DNA of 64,000 nt. It comes from Phaeosaccion multiseriatum (lineage: Eukaryota; Ochrophyta, other classes). The position numbers and the translations under genes were made by a program. The notes under the pieces were generated by a model. That model worked only from the letters and a program-made list of their open reading frames with translations, was not told the origin of the DNA and made no database searches. Where the stretch lies: positions 5,456,001-5,520,000 of the forward strand of contig OZ218953.1 in assembly GCA_965112735.1 (NCBI GenBank), in the 5' to 3' direction. Below, piece after piece: positions 42,090-54,629 of the stretch (the stretch's first letter is position 1; each line of letters starts with the position of its first letter).

Positions 42090-45000
42090 GGTCTTGCTTT
42101 CATGTCAACTTTGAGAGCGACTGCATCTCCCCCGTGCCAGAGCGCCTACGAACCGTGCAAGGCCTGCTTGACTTGTTCCGGGCCAAGGTGGGCTTGGCGC
42201 ACCCCCAGGATGGCACTGCCCACAGCAGCAGCAGCGGCTTTGAAGGTTGGAGTGCATCGGGCCGGGGAAGCACCAGCCACAGGTACGGTGGCGTGCACGA
42301 CGACGACGAAGACGACTACTACTTCCGCGGAGGCCCTGTGAAGGCGGTGGCTGTGGCAGTGAAGCAGACATGGTGGTGGGGACCGGGTTGGCAGCAGAGC
42401 GCCTCGTCTCCCGGCATGGCGCCGCAGCTGGAGTGGAGGGTCTGCTTTGCGAGGTGTGTAAAGGGGGGGGGGGGAGGAGTGTGTGTGCCCCAGCGGGGGG
42501 TGGGGGTTGGGGGGGTCCTGATCCATCAGCACACCACGCCAGCTGCTTGACTTTGATCTTGATCTTGACCTTGAGCTTGACCTTGACCTTGAACTTGCCC
42601 CTCCTCCGCTCCTGCCTCTTCTCGTACACCTCAGAAAGTCCTCTGCTTCCTTGACTTACATCTCACCTCTGCACCCCCGGAACCCCGCTCTCATCGCTGT
42701 GCGCAGGAAGCTCTCTCACCGCGGCCGCACTCCGCTGCATCGCGGTATCCGCTCTCTGCGCAGGGCCATCGCCGGAGCTGTGGCAGTGGCCTCTGCAGCT
42801 GCATCACCGTCGCGGGCTGAGGAGGCGGTGGCCGCAGCAGAAGCCGCACCTCTGACGAGCCGGCCAGGCGGGGGGGCGTCTCTCTCCCCATGGGGTACAG
42901 GATTAGGGCCTGCTGCAGCTGCAAACTCCCGGCAGGGAGCACATAAAGTGAGTGCTTGCTTCCCTTACGCTCCTGATCAAGAGCCGCTGCTGAGGCATGT
43001 CGTTTGGCTCTGCTTTGCCCCCCCACGACCCCTTGGGTGACACTATCGGAGCCGAAAGTGGACTTCCCGCCTTCCTCAAAATCGTTCTTTTCTCTCCTGC
43101 GCATCCCCACTCCACGCAATTTTCATGTTCGTCGCTGTATTACGCAGGACCCGTTCGTAGGGCTGTGCCTCACTGTTCGCTGGCCTCAGCAGGCCGTGGA
43201 GGGCCCCAAAATAACGGAAGGGGAAGGACTGCTCCATTTGCTGGCACGAGAGCAGCAGCAGCAGCAGCAGCAGCAGGAGGAGGAGGAGGAGGAGGAGAAG
43301 GAGGATGAGGAGGTAGAGGGACAAGAGGGGCGAGCGGGACGACACGCAGCGACAAGAAGGACCAACGCCGAAGCGTACAAGAAGGTCGCAGGGGGGGGGG
43401 AGGGGCTGGCGACGGAGTGGGATGTGCAAGCAGTGTGGGACGAGGAGGGCTTACACGCAGGCCTCCTCGGGGACAAAGTGCGCCTCCTCCTTGCCGCCAC
43501 CGTCCTCGCCAAGGTGCGTGCGCGTGTGTCTGATCCATCGATCCAGGGCTCCAGAGCTCGAGAGTATGGTCTGGCTGCTAACTGGTCTGCTGTTCATCGC
43601 ACTCGAGACTGCTCGCTCTATCCTCGTTCACCCACCCCCCACCTGCCCGTGTGTGCGTCTGGCCTATTAATTAGCTTAGGCTCTCAACCCGTGGCACGAA
43701 TGTGATTGATTCCTCATGGCCTGACGCTAACCCACTGCCTTGACACTCACCCACTGGCTTGATACTCACTCACTGTCCTGATACCCAATAACTGTCCTGA
43801 CACCCACTCACTCACTCGCCGGTCTCTTGTCTCAGGCCGAAGAATGTTCCTCTTTGGATGGGCCCCACGAGGCGCAGAAGAAGGAAGAAACGAGTTTCAA
43901 TTCCACCAACACCAAGCACCCGTCCGGGGAGGCGTGTGAGGAGAGGGAAGAGAGGGAAGAGAGGGTGGTGCGGAGGGCGAGAGACATGATGTTGCATGCC
44001 GCCGACAAGCCCCTTCGGAAGGAGACGATCGACGCTCTGTCGCGAGTCAGGCTGGATACTGTCAGGCCGGTCAAGAGCACCACCCCTGACGACGTGTCGG
44101 ATGACCAACAGGGGGGACAGAGAGACAGCCGCGCAAGAGAGGCGCTGTTGGTCCGCAGCTTGCTCAGAGACAACGCCAATGCCGTGTCCTCGCGGAGCAG
44201 CTCGTCGCTGTCGGACAGCATCGCCGAGACTCCATCCAGCTCATCGTCTGCCACGCCCCTTGCTACTCCGTTATCCTCTCCACCCGCCACCCCGGCCCCC
44301 CCGCCAGTAGGAGAGCAGACGGCCAAAGGACCTTCTTTTGCGGCGGGGGAGGCCCAAGAGCATGAGGAAGAGGGCGCCTGGGTGTGGAAGGGGGTGGGAG
44401 GGGCGCCCATCGGCCGCCTTCTCAGTTTGTTCGCTCTGCAGGTGGTGGAGTTCTCGGCGGCTCTCGGCACGGGCCCAGGAGGTGAGTGGGAGGGAGCTTC
44501 ATCGCCTTGAGGACCGGAGGGAGTTGGGGAGGGGTTGGCGAAGAGCTATCGTAGAGAAGGAGGTCGAGCAGCTTTATACTCGACGCCCCCCCCTGCTCCC
44601 CCCGCGATGTGTCCGGCTTGCTTCCTTCGTCCCTCAGACCCCCCCCCCCTCTCCTGTCCGTTGCTCGTGGAGCAGGGTCCTTGTCACTGGCGAGGCTGAG
44701 ATCGCTTTGGATGTGCCTAGTGTCGGAGCTGCGCTGCGGGTGCTGGGATGCCTTGCGCCAAGTGCCCCACTTGTCGAAATCGCCCTGTGTGGACGCCCCC
44801 CCCCTCCCCAATTTCTCCACCCTCCATCTTCGAGCCGGAGCTGCAGCGGCGTCGGCGTTGACGTCAGGGAAGGGGAAGGGGAAGGGGCGGGGTCCGACGA
44901 CGGAGCTGAGGGCCGGAGGACAGCGGCTTCAGGCTGGGCGCAGCACACATACACACTCACACAGACACTCACACAGACACACACACAAGGCCATGCGCAG

Positions 45001-48000
45001 CGAGCAGCGACCCCCCCACCTCTGTCAAACTTCCCCTCTCGATGCGCCAGACCTGCGGTAAGTCAGCAAATGTTCCAAGTGTGTGTGTCCATTTTTGCAT
45101 CCGTGCTTGCCTCTATCTCAAGATCCACAATGGGGGACGTCTCTATCTCACTGCTTCTCATCCTCTGTTCCGTGCTCTCTCCCTCTCTCTCTCTTCTTCA
45201 TGGACCCGTGCCTTACTCACCCCATAGGCTGTGCACAATCTTCCAGAGGCTCCAAATGCTCAACTGCTGCATTTCACAGACTAAGGAGCACCCCAACGCA
45301 ATTGCCAGCGTTGCTGTATTACCAATCGGACCCCCTTCAGCACACTCCGACGACAGCCTCGACACAGATACAGACGACGAGGAGGAGGAGGAGGCGCGTG
45401 TTGTTGACCGTGTTGGCGACCGCGACGATGATGATGGGCATGTTGGTGCTACACAGGCTTTGGACTTTTTGGACGTTCTTGATGATGTCCCTGGGAGGGA
45501 GGAGGGAGGGGGAACTGCAGAAGGGGACCACAGAAACAGACAACAGCTTCGGGAGCAGCTTCACTATCACGAGGAGATTTACGAGGAGGAGGAGGAGGAG
45601 GAGGGGGGGGGGGGGGGGGGGCAACAACAGCAGCAGCGGCAGCAGGAGCAGCAGCATGACGAGGAGCAGGGGGGGGAGGAGGATAGGCCCCAAGAGGAAG
45701 GGGTAGAGCAAGAGCAGCAGCAGGAGGCGTCAGACGACACAACTGGAATACACATAAGCGGGCTCCACATCGGCACCGCCGCCACCGGCATCGGCCAAGA
45801 GGTAGAGGCTTCTCCCCACTCGCGCGACGGCCTTGGGCGGGGGCTTGGGCTTGGGGTGGGTGAGGGGAGGGTGGGCATGCGGGTAGGGATGAGGGTGGGT
45901 ATGCTTTCTGATCCCTCCGTCCCCCGCTGCAGCCCCGAGTTGGCCTCCCTCCTGCCCATGACCACCGACATGGTAGAGGAGAGGACCACGCAGCTGCGCA
46001 AGGTGAGCAAGCACGACGAAAGGAAGGAAGGAAGGAAGAATGGATTGAAGGAAGAAAGAAAGGATTGAACGAAGGAAGGAAGGAGGAAGAGAAGCAACGG
46101 TCGATCAATAATGTCTCTCTCATTTATGTGTGTGCGTGAGGCACAAGGGAGAGAGAAATCGGGGGGTTGTGAGGCACAGAGAGAGCGAGAGAGAGAGAGA
46201 TTGGGTGGTTGTGAGGCACAGAGAGAGAGAGAGAGATTGGGTGGTAAAATAACTGACGTGCTCCTCTCGCCCTCTCTCCAATCGTTTCCCGTCCTTCCTC
46301 CTGCCCTCCTTGCCCCCCCCGCCCCTCTGCCCCCTTAGCTGAGTGGATCCAACATGCACCAGCACGCGGCCTGGGAGCGGCACTTGCGCCTCAAGACGGT
46401 GCTGAGCGATATGTCTGCTTTCAAGGCCGCCAACCCCGCCCCCGCAGCAACCTTCGCCGACTTCATCCGGTGGTGAGTGGAGAGACGGAGCAAAGGGCAA
46501 GGAGCAGAGGGGTTTGCAGGGCAGGGCAGGCGTCGAGGAGGGCGGGGCGGAAAGGAAGCGTGACTTGCCTCCCCCAACCCCACCCGCCACTCGCTTCTGA
46601 CGTGGCGTGCACCGCTATTGATGTCGCTATTGGTGTTGCTGTTACTTTTGGTACCGCTGTTGATTTCTTTGCTGTTGCTATTGACTGCTGTTGCCCGAGG
46701 AGCAGGTACAGCCCCGCCAACTGGGAGAGTGACAAAGGCCATGGCAGCAGGGATGGCAGCAGGGATGGCAGCAGGGAGGAGGGGAGCGACACGAAGGGAC
46801 ACAGGGACGCCTCTCCACAGCTTGACTGGCCGGGGCAAGGTCGCGTGGTGTGGGGTAGCGCGGGGGGAGGTGGAGGGACAGGGGAAGAAGAGGAAGCGGA
46901 AGAGGAAGAAGATGAGGAGGGGCTGTGGGAGCGAGGAGTGGGGTGGGATGCTCCTCTGGACGAAGCTGCAGGGGAGGACTGGATGCTTCTCTGGGTAAGT
47001 TCAAATTCAAGTTCCAGAGGGCGCCTTCCGCGGACACCTCTGATTCCGTCTTTCTTTCTTCCTTCTCTCCTTCCTTGCTGTATTGGTGTGTGTCTGTTTT
47101 CTTCTTCTTCGATAAGCGAGCTGGGCGTGTGGTGGTCTCGGCAGCGCTGTATGCGATGCGGTTCAGTCGCACCCACGTTTGGTTGTATCGGTTTGGCCTG
47201 TCTTCTGATGACCTGTCCTATCCGCATTCACTCACTCACTCGTTCACTGGGTGCACTCACTCACACACTCACGGACTCACTCACGGACTCACTCACGGAC
47301 TCACTCGCTCGCTCACTCACCCACTCAATTATTCTGGATGTGAACAAACACACAGGCCGAGAGCCCTGCGGTGCCATCCCGTCAGCAGAAACCTCTTTTC
47401 AATCCCTTAATTGAGGGAGAAAAAGCTCTATATTTCTTGGAGACGGTGAGTGCGGGCTCCATGCAGCCTTCGGGTGTGTGTGCATGTGGAGGATGAGCGG
47501 AATCGGCTCGTCAAGTAACATTTATGTGCATCTCCTGTGCAAGTCGCCCACTCACTCGCGCTCCTCCGTCACCACTCACTCACTCACTCACTCACTCACA
47601 CACTCACTCACTTACTTACTCACTCACTCACTCACTCACTCACTCACTCACTTACTCACTCACTTACTCACTCACTCACTCACTCACTCACTCACTTACT
47701 CACTCACGCACTCACTCACTCACTCACTCACTCACTCACTCACTCACTCACTTACTCACTCACTCACTCACTCACTCACTCACTCACTCTCTCTCTCAAT
47801 TACTCACTCACTCACTCACTCACTCACTCACTCACTCACATGCTGCCCCTCCTCTCAGCTGATCCCCTCGGAGGTTTTGCGGCAGCTGTTGCTTGTGCTA
47901 ATCCAAAGCTCAGACTTCATCCTGCAGCAGGCCGAGTCGGAGGCGTGCTCGCTGCCCACCGTCCAAGGTCAGTCAGAAAGAACAAAGCGTTTTGACTCAG

Positions 48001-49338
48001 TTTTTTCCAGGCAATTAATTGCTCAAGTCGCTCAAGTCTCTCCCCACGGCTCCTCTCTGAACACTTCAATCTCTCTCTCTCTCGCTCAGCGGCCCTGTCC
48101 GAGCTGAGTGCGGCCTCTGCCACGGCGGTGCGGCTCCTTGGGGAGGGGGCGGCGGACGACTCTCTAAGGAGTCAAGCCTTTGGGGGGAGGCAGCAGGGCC
48201 AGGAGGGCCAGGAGGGAGAGGAGGGGAGGGGGGGGGGGCAGCAGCGAGGGGAAGACAAGGACAAGGCTTTAAGCGGAGAGGCGCTGAGCGCTTGCGACCT
48301 CGTGTGTGCGCTCCTCACCAAGACAGAGGTGGGGGCAGGAAGGCGAGAACTTACATGCCACCTCTGCTGCTACTGCCTTGATGCTCTCATGTGCTGTGCT
48401 GTGCTGTTGGTCACACGCGTCTCGCACGCACCCACGACACTGTTTGTTTTCTCGTCTCGGCCTCAACTGAGTCTGTCCTGCCTCGCCCCCCCCCCCTCCA
48501 CAGCTTCTTCTGGTGATGGGCACGAGCTTGCTGCACAAGATGCCTCTGGAGGCCGGGCTTGTGGACATCATCTTGCAGCAGGGAGAGGGACAACTCGTGC
48601 GAATCACCAAAGAGAGTCACCGGGTGCGTATGGAGTGCTTTCCTTGTCTCCCCGCCCCCCCCCTCCTCGCCCCCTGCTCTTCTCTCTTCCCCCCCCCCTC
48701 CTCGCCTTGGCGTGGCTGTCTTGGGCCTAACAACTGCAAGAGGCCGTATGATATTCGATTTCACTACTACTACTACGAGTACCGAAGTGCTTTCCCTTTC
48801 AGTCACCCTCTCACTTCGTCCTGCCCCTGCTGCGCTTCGAGCATTCTGTGTCCCGACTGAACCTCTCTCACACACACACACACATACTCAGGCTGTGCTT
48901 GGCCGCTTGGTGAGCTCCGAGGGGGACGGGCTGTGGCATGAAGCCCTTCGTCAGGACAAGGACAGGGGCAGGGAGGGAAGGAATCACTCCCATGCCAGCA
49001 GCCACGCCAGCATCAGCAGCGTCGCCAGCAGCGATGGGCAGGAAGGAGAGGAGGAGCGAGAGGAAGGCACCGAGGAGGGCTTGCTCGTTGTAAAGCCCGC
49101 TTGCAGGCCTGCTCGCGAAGAGTATTGCTTGTGGGACGGGGTGGTGAGCCCTGTTGGTGGCCCTATTGGTGCACCAGAGGACGTTGGCAGGCGTGGTGGC
49201 AGTCGTATGGGCGAGGGCGAGGTAGGGAAGCGGCACCTTCCTCACGTGGCTCTGAACCCTCTCGGCAGCAGCCGCCTCTACGCCTTCACAGACGGTGCCG
49301 TGCTGAGGCTCGGGCTGAGCACCGCCCACCAAGATTGA
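41192..49338 (+). CDS. RAB3GAP1: Rab3 GTPase-activating protein catalytic subunit, expanded
   Basis: Thirteen exons join in phase to 1699 residues (animal forms are about 980): 41192-42453, 42707-42947, 43148-43513, 43836-44481, 44676-45057, 45228-46002, 46339-46472, 46706-46994, 47356-47445, 47859-47967, 48090-48328, 48504-48623, 48892-49338. Family landmarks occur in order: CATDFEHFVNDIETVL, HPFQRWFGLRNGYIVLSGP, DPFVGLCLTVRWP, FQRLQMLNCCI, the conserved catalytic-region stretch SDMSAFKAANPAPAATFADF followed by IRWYSPANWE, PLFNPLIEGEKALYFLET, PSEVLRQLLL and the C-terminal LPHVALNPLGSSRLYAF. With its partner RAB3GAP2 it regulates Rab GTPases, chiefly Rab18, in ER and vesicle traffic. The extra length is low-complexity: poly-Ser (exon 1), poly-Gln/Glu (exons 3 and 6) and Ser/Pro/Thr runs (exon 4). 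The Arg of the catalytic region was not assigned with certainty. The promoter and first 121 codons are duplicated just upstream. Confidence 0.9.
47565..47840 (+). repeat. (ACTC)n tetranucleotide array in RAB3GAP1 intron 9
   Basis: About 275 bp of CACT/TTAC units, with a CTCTCTCT interruption near 47790, inside the intron 47446-47858. It fills the region where the branch point and polypyrimidine tract must lie. The acceptor CTCTCAG follows 18 bases after the array. Confidence 0.95.
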
Positions 49339-49433
49339 TTGAGGGCAGGCACGGTTGTGTCTTGTAATATACTATTTGTCATATATTCATTGTAGCCCGG
49401 CGTGTTAGGCTGCGCTGTGCTCGGGTCAGAGAG

Positions 49434-50050
49434 TCAGCCCAGCAGCATCTCGAAGAAGCAAGTGAGGAGGTTCAAGGCTATTAATGGCACGCGTAGATAG
49501 GCCATTGCGTTGATCAAACCTGCGGATGGAGGCGAGAGAGAGACACACACGTCAGCGCACATAAGCAACGCAATGCGCGCAATGCTGAACCCCCCAGCCT
49601 GCCACCTCGCTCTCTAACCTATGGCCTGGTTTTTAAGGCTCGCAGCTCCCAGTGCGGGGTCCACTTCTGCCCAGCCATCTGCAAGGAGGAGAGACGCGCG
49701 GTGGTCCGTTCGTGGATCAGGCGGGACAGAAAAGCAAGGAGATGAGCATCAGTAAATACTCGGGGCTTGCCGAAAAGGTGTGAGCCGAACTAGTTCCTCG
49801 TCTTCGCCACTAAGTACCAAGCAGAGAAACAGACTCAACTCCAACACCCCAAAAAATAGCGGACCGTTAGGAAGGAACTAGTGGCTGGCGCCTCCACGAG
49901 CGAAACAATAGGGGCCGGGAAGGGTGAGGGGAGAGGTGAGAAACCCGGTCCTTACTTACATCTTCGTAGTAAGCGGTCCTTGTGCAAGATGGTGACGGAG
50001 TTCGAGACAAGCAGGCCGGCTTTGAACAGATTGAAGAGAGTGAAACCCAT
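49434..50050 (-). CDS. YOS1: YOS1/IER3IP1-like ER-Golgi transport protein
   Basis: Three small exons join in phase to 78 residues: 50050-49960, 49678-49619, 49519-49434. The family has 80-odd residues. The sequence has its layout throughout: an N-terminal hydrophobic segment starting MGFTLFNLFKAGLLVSNSVT, ILHKDRLLRRYGW (family: LHEERFLxxxGW), then SLKNQAIGLINAMAYLRVPL and a C-terminal membrane helix ending FFEMLLG. In yeast Yos1 acts with Yip1 and Yif1 in COPII-vesicle transport; the human orthologue is IER3IP1. The gene lies tail-to-tail with RAB3GAP1 (95 bp between stops) and head-to-head with the LRR gene. No frame is long enough to show it without splicing. Confidence 0.9.
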
Positions 50051-50366
50051 CACTCTCCGCGCACTACCCTCCCCACCGTTCCCAGCCTTCTTCCACCTAG
50101 CGCAGGGGGGGTTGGCCCGTTCTTTATTTCCTCCCCACCCCCAGTACAGCCCCCCACTCCTCCTGCTGCTCCTAATGCGTCGGGAAGCACCTCTATCCTA
50201 TGCAATTTTAGGCGCGTAGCGTCAGCAAGGCTTCTGTGGGCGAAGAGAGAGAGAGAGAGGGGGGGAGGGAGAGTGAGAGAGAAACAAGTGCGACAGTAAG
50301 TCAGTGAGAACGGATGGCAGCAGATGGCTCTATGTGATCGATCCAACTGTTGATGGCATAAAGAAC
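50051..50366. promoter_or_regulatory. Divergent upstream region of YOS1 and LRR genes
   Basis: 316 bp between two outward-facing starts. It includes a GAGAGAGAG tract near 50245-50260 and a C/T-rich half toward YOS1. The short distance suggests a shared promoter. Confidence 0.4.
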
Positions 50367-51674
50367 ATGCATGCTCCGCAGGAGGATCCAGTGTCCGTGT
50401 ACCTCAGGGAGGCGAGCAAGCTGCACACTCCCCCTGCAGACGGCCTGGTGACAGCTCTCGGAGATGCTCGAGCGGACGAGCCGTTCAGGGTTGCAGTCCC
50501 GAGTTTGGATGACGAGCAGGTTAGAGGAGTGTAAAAGAAGACTTGTACCACTTGGCCCCTTTTGTCCCTCTTTGACCGTTAGAAGAATCCCCTCTGTGGC
50601 GAAGTCCTGTATCTCCCTGTTGACTGTTCCCTCCTTAAACGCTCTCCAACCCTTGCCAGCTACACTGTTTGGCATTGACCCTCGCCGCACCCAGTGTGAA
50701 TATGACCGCCCTTCGGCTGCAGAACGGGACCTATGGCGTAGACGGCCTACAGGTATTGCGAGAGAGCGAGAGAGATTCTCCGTCTTGTCACGAGACGATT
50801 TTAGAAAGAATGTTTTTTTAGGAAAGACTGTTGGGGAGTTGGGACGGAAGACTCTGGAAGTATTCACCGCTACCCAGAGATCAGAATCAATCCTTGTCCC
50901 CCTTTTCCAAGCTCAGCACCAACTGATAACTCCGCACCACTGCAACTGCGCCCATCTCATCAGGCGCTGGCAGGGGCGCTCTCCTGTTGTGAGAGGGTGC
51001 AGCTGCTGGACCTCTCGTCCACCCCCTTGCAGGACGACGGCGTTGCAGCCCTCTGCCGCGGCCTCAATGAGAGGCGAACAATTGGCAGTGGGGGCAGTGG
51101 GGCACTCACACCGAGGAAGAGCTGCGGGCTGACCGAGCTCGACCTGAGCCGCAGCGGCATGTCTACGTACGGGCTCGAGGTGCTCGTCAACACTGTGGCC
51201 CTTATGCCTGACATAGCCACCCTGCGCCTCGAGGACAATGGCTTGCCCAGGGAGGCGGGCCCTATCCTAGGCAAGGCGGCCAAGGGCAGGCACGGGGGCG
51301 TGGCGTGTCTCTTTCTACGCGGAAATGACTTGGGAGACTTTGGCACGGCGGGCTTCGCCGGGGCTCTGGGTGCGCAGGTCAGGCCGCACAATGGAGCCGC
51401 TCCTCTCGCTGTGAAGCTTAGGCATCTCGACTTGAGCGCAAATGGGATTGGAGACGCAGGCGTCGAGGCCCTTTGCAACGTGAGTGACACGCGTGGGGGG
51501 GGGGGGTCTGCTGCGTGCAATGTTGTCGCATTGTCTTACCACAAGGAACCTTTTGCCCTCACCCCTCATAACCCAACCTCTTCGCAGGGGCTGAGGAAGC
51601 TCTCGTCTCTTTCCGACCAGCAGCATGGGCAGCACCAGCACCACCAGCACCAGCGGCGAGAGTCTCACTCTCAC

Positions 51675-51707
<33 letters not shown>

Positions 51708-53605
51708 CCAGCTGCCGGGCCATGTACTCTGAGACATCTCGAGCTCAGCAACAACACCATCACTGACGACGGGGCTGCCGCTCTGAGCAGGCTGCTGGGC
51801 GAGGCCGGGGAGGGTCTACGTCTGGAGTGTCTGGGCCTGGCAGACAATAACATCGGGGCAGGAGGCGCAACTCAGCTCCTCACCAGCGTGGGTACGAGCA
51901 GCGCAAGCCTCCGCGTGCTCGATCTCACTCGGGCTGAGGTGACCGCTGCCGTGCTGCGAACCGCGGGGGCCGTGCTCAGTCAGAACTCGTCTCTGGAGCA
52001 GCTCTTCCTCGTGGTGAGGGGCGAAGGGGGGAGGAGGAGAGAGGAGGGCTCAAATTGGGATGGCAATGGAATATCAGCAGAGTGAAGAGCTCATTCCGAA
52101 GCACCTCCCCTTCTTGCTTCTTCTCCTCGCGGTACTGACTGAGTGCACCCTGACCCTGACCATCATGTCATTCACTCCTCCACACCCCTGCTGCCCTGCT
52201 GCTCATCCTCCTCCTGCAGCCCAGCAGCAGCACGGCAGAGAGAATGGCCAATGTAGGTGGTGACTAAGTCACTGAATGGGGTGTGTGGCGGGACGGACAC
52301 GCGTGTGTTTCGATTACTTCGCCGCTTCCCTCCTCCTGCCCCTCTTGCCCCGGCCGAGTCTTTTCTGAGCGTTCGCCCCTCCTGCGTTACACGCCTTCGC
52401 TCGTGCTGTATGCTGTCTGTGGTCCCTCCTCCTCCGTCTCCTCCTCCTCCTCCTTCTTCTTCTTCTTCTTCTTCTTCTTCTTCTTCTTCTTCTTCTTCTT
52501 CTTCTTCTTCTTCTTCTTCTTCTTCTTCTTCTTCTTCTTCTTCTTCTTCTTCTTCTTCTTCTTCTTCTTCTTCTTCTTCTTCTTCTTCTTCTTCTTCTTC
52601 TTCTTCTTCTTCTTCTTCTCCTTCTCCTTCTCCTCCTCCTCCTCCTCCTCCTCCTTTCTTCTCCTCCTCCTCCTCCTCCTCCTCCTCCTTTCTTCTCCTC
52701 CTCCTCCCCACCACCACCCCCAACCCTCACACACAAACTCATGCGTAATTCATGGATTGATTCCCGTAAGTCAAAATCTAACCCCCTCACCCTCCCTGGA
52801 TGTGTCCTCTCTCTCTAAGGACCCGTACGTCAAGACGGAGATGAGGGCCTCTCTCAGCGACTTGATGGTGGGGTCTGCAGGCAACACAAGCCTCGTGGAG
52901 CTCCGCCTGGGGGCCATCACTGACATATTCGGCTCCGACCCAGCCATTCGCGCGCTGCACTACACGACCGAGATCAACGCCAACAACGTCACGGGCCTGG
53001 GGGGGGGCGAGCTCCAGCGAGAGAGAGAGAGAGAGCGCCACAAGAGGAGCTCGAGGGACTCGGTGGCGGGGTCACTGAGCCGCACCATGAGCGCCGCCTC
53101 CAACACGGGCACTGACACTTCCCTCGCCACTCTGTCTCCTCAGCAGCAGCAAGAGAGGCAGGAGAGAGGCCATAGAGCATCCTTTTCATCCGCTTCATCG
53201 TCCGTATCGGGAGTAGCAGTAGGGGTCCAGCGGCGAGGCACCGGGAGCCCAAACGTCCAGCCAGCGGCACCGGCCCCTCTGTCCTCCAGCCAACAGTCTC
53301 ACCTCTCACAAGACTCCCAGGACTCCTCCGCTGACTCCGCTGACTCCGCTGACGACATACTCCGGCAGGCCGCCGCCACGCTGCGCAAGAGAGAGGCGTG
53401 CTCGGGAAGGGTAACGGTGTTGGAAAGGGGCTTCAGGGAAGCGCTCCAAGCCACGCCCAAGCCCCTGCCAGTCAGAGATGCGCCACTGCCGCACGAGGAC
53501 CTTAAGGAGGACGACGAGAACAAGGAGGGGCAGCAGCAGAGACCACCGCAGCCCCAGCCCCAGCAGCAGCAGCGACAGGTGGGGTGGAGGGTGGGAGGGT
53601 TGGCA

Positions 53606-53639
<34 letters not shown>

Positions 53640-54598
53640 TGAGAGAGAGTTAGTTGTGAGCTTCGTCGTCTTCGTGCTCTCCCCCCCCCACCGCCCTCTC
53701 ACCGCCTCACTCCCCCCCCCCCACTCTTCTGTAACTGTCTATCCCATGCCCTATGACCTCCCGCAGCCCCCTTCCCTGCAGTCCTTCACACTGGAGCAAG
53801 TCACGCGAATCGCGGAGGAAGCGTCCAGGAAGGCGGTTGCGGCGGCGGCTCTGTCGTGGCAGGTCGGTCAAGCACAGCCCAGCGCAGCATTACACAGCAC
53901 TGTTGCAGGCATCATTGTGTGTGGTAATCGTCGTAACTGTCCTGTCTATTGTGTCATGGCAGGGTAGCCTGCCTGTGTTGTCCCCCGTCGTCGCCGTCGG
54001 AGAGCGGCCCGATCCCCATCTCCACGCCCACCCCCCATGAAGTTACCATTAAGGACCATTCTCCTCCCACCCCCCTCTGCCATCCCCTCAGCAGTGTCCC
54101 AACCAATGCATGTCCTCTTCTCCTGCACGCATGTCCCACTTTGGTTCCCTGTCACCAGAGCCAGCTGCGCGAGAGCGTCGCTTTGGCCATGAAGGAGAAG
54201 GAGGCAAGGTGGGCCGCTGGGCTGGCAGAGGCGCAGCAGCAGCAGAGGGAGGGGCTGCAGCAGCTGAGAGAGGGGCTGGAGAGTTTGCAGCGGGAGATGA
54301 AGTGGGTGGACGAGGAGGCGCTGAGGGGCAAGGTGGAGGCCGAGCAGAGGCAGCAGGGCCTCGCAGACCAAGTTAGGGACGTGTCTGACCGGACGGGGAA
54401 GATGCAGGTGCGTGCGTGCGTGAGTAAGATACACGTGAGCGATGCGATGCTCTCCTCCCCCCTCCCTTCCCCTCCCCCCCTCCTTCTTCTGGGCTCAGCA
54501 CCTTCCTCTCCCCTCCTCCTTATTCTGTGCCCTGTGCACGATTGGCTCCTGAGACTCTCTAACAATGCTCCCGCTTACGCTCTTGTCCATGCCCTGCG

Positions 54599-54629
<31 letters not shown>

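Noticed and set aside
44338-46068. Single 576-codon plus-strand gene
   Set aside because: Only 45228-46002 is in the coding frame of RAB3GAP1. The upstream part is intron or another frame, as the family block GSLSLARLRSLWMCLVSELR is read in a different phase.
47478-48107. Plus-strand frames encoding (LTHS)n
   Set aside because: Product of the ACTC array; the spliced RAB3GAP1 frame runs through the flanking exons in a different arrangement.
52172-52790. Frames of poly-Phe, poly-Ser, poly-Glu, poly-Lys and poly-Arg on both strands
   Set aside because: All are readings of the TTC/CTC array in an intron of the LRR gene.
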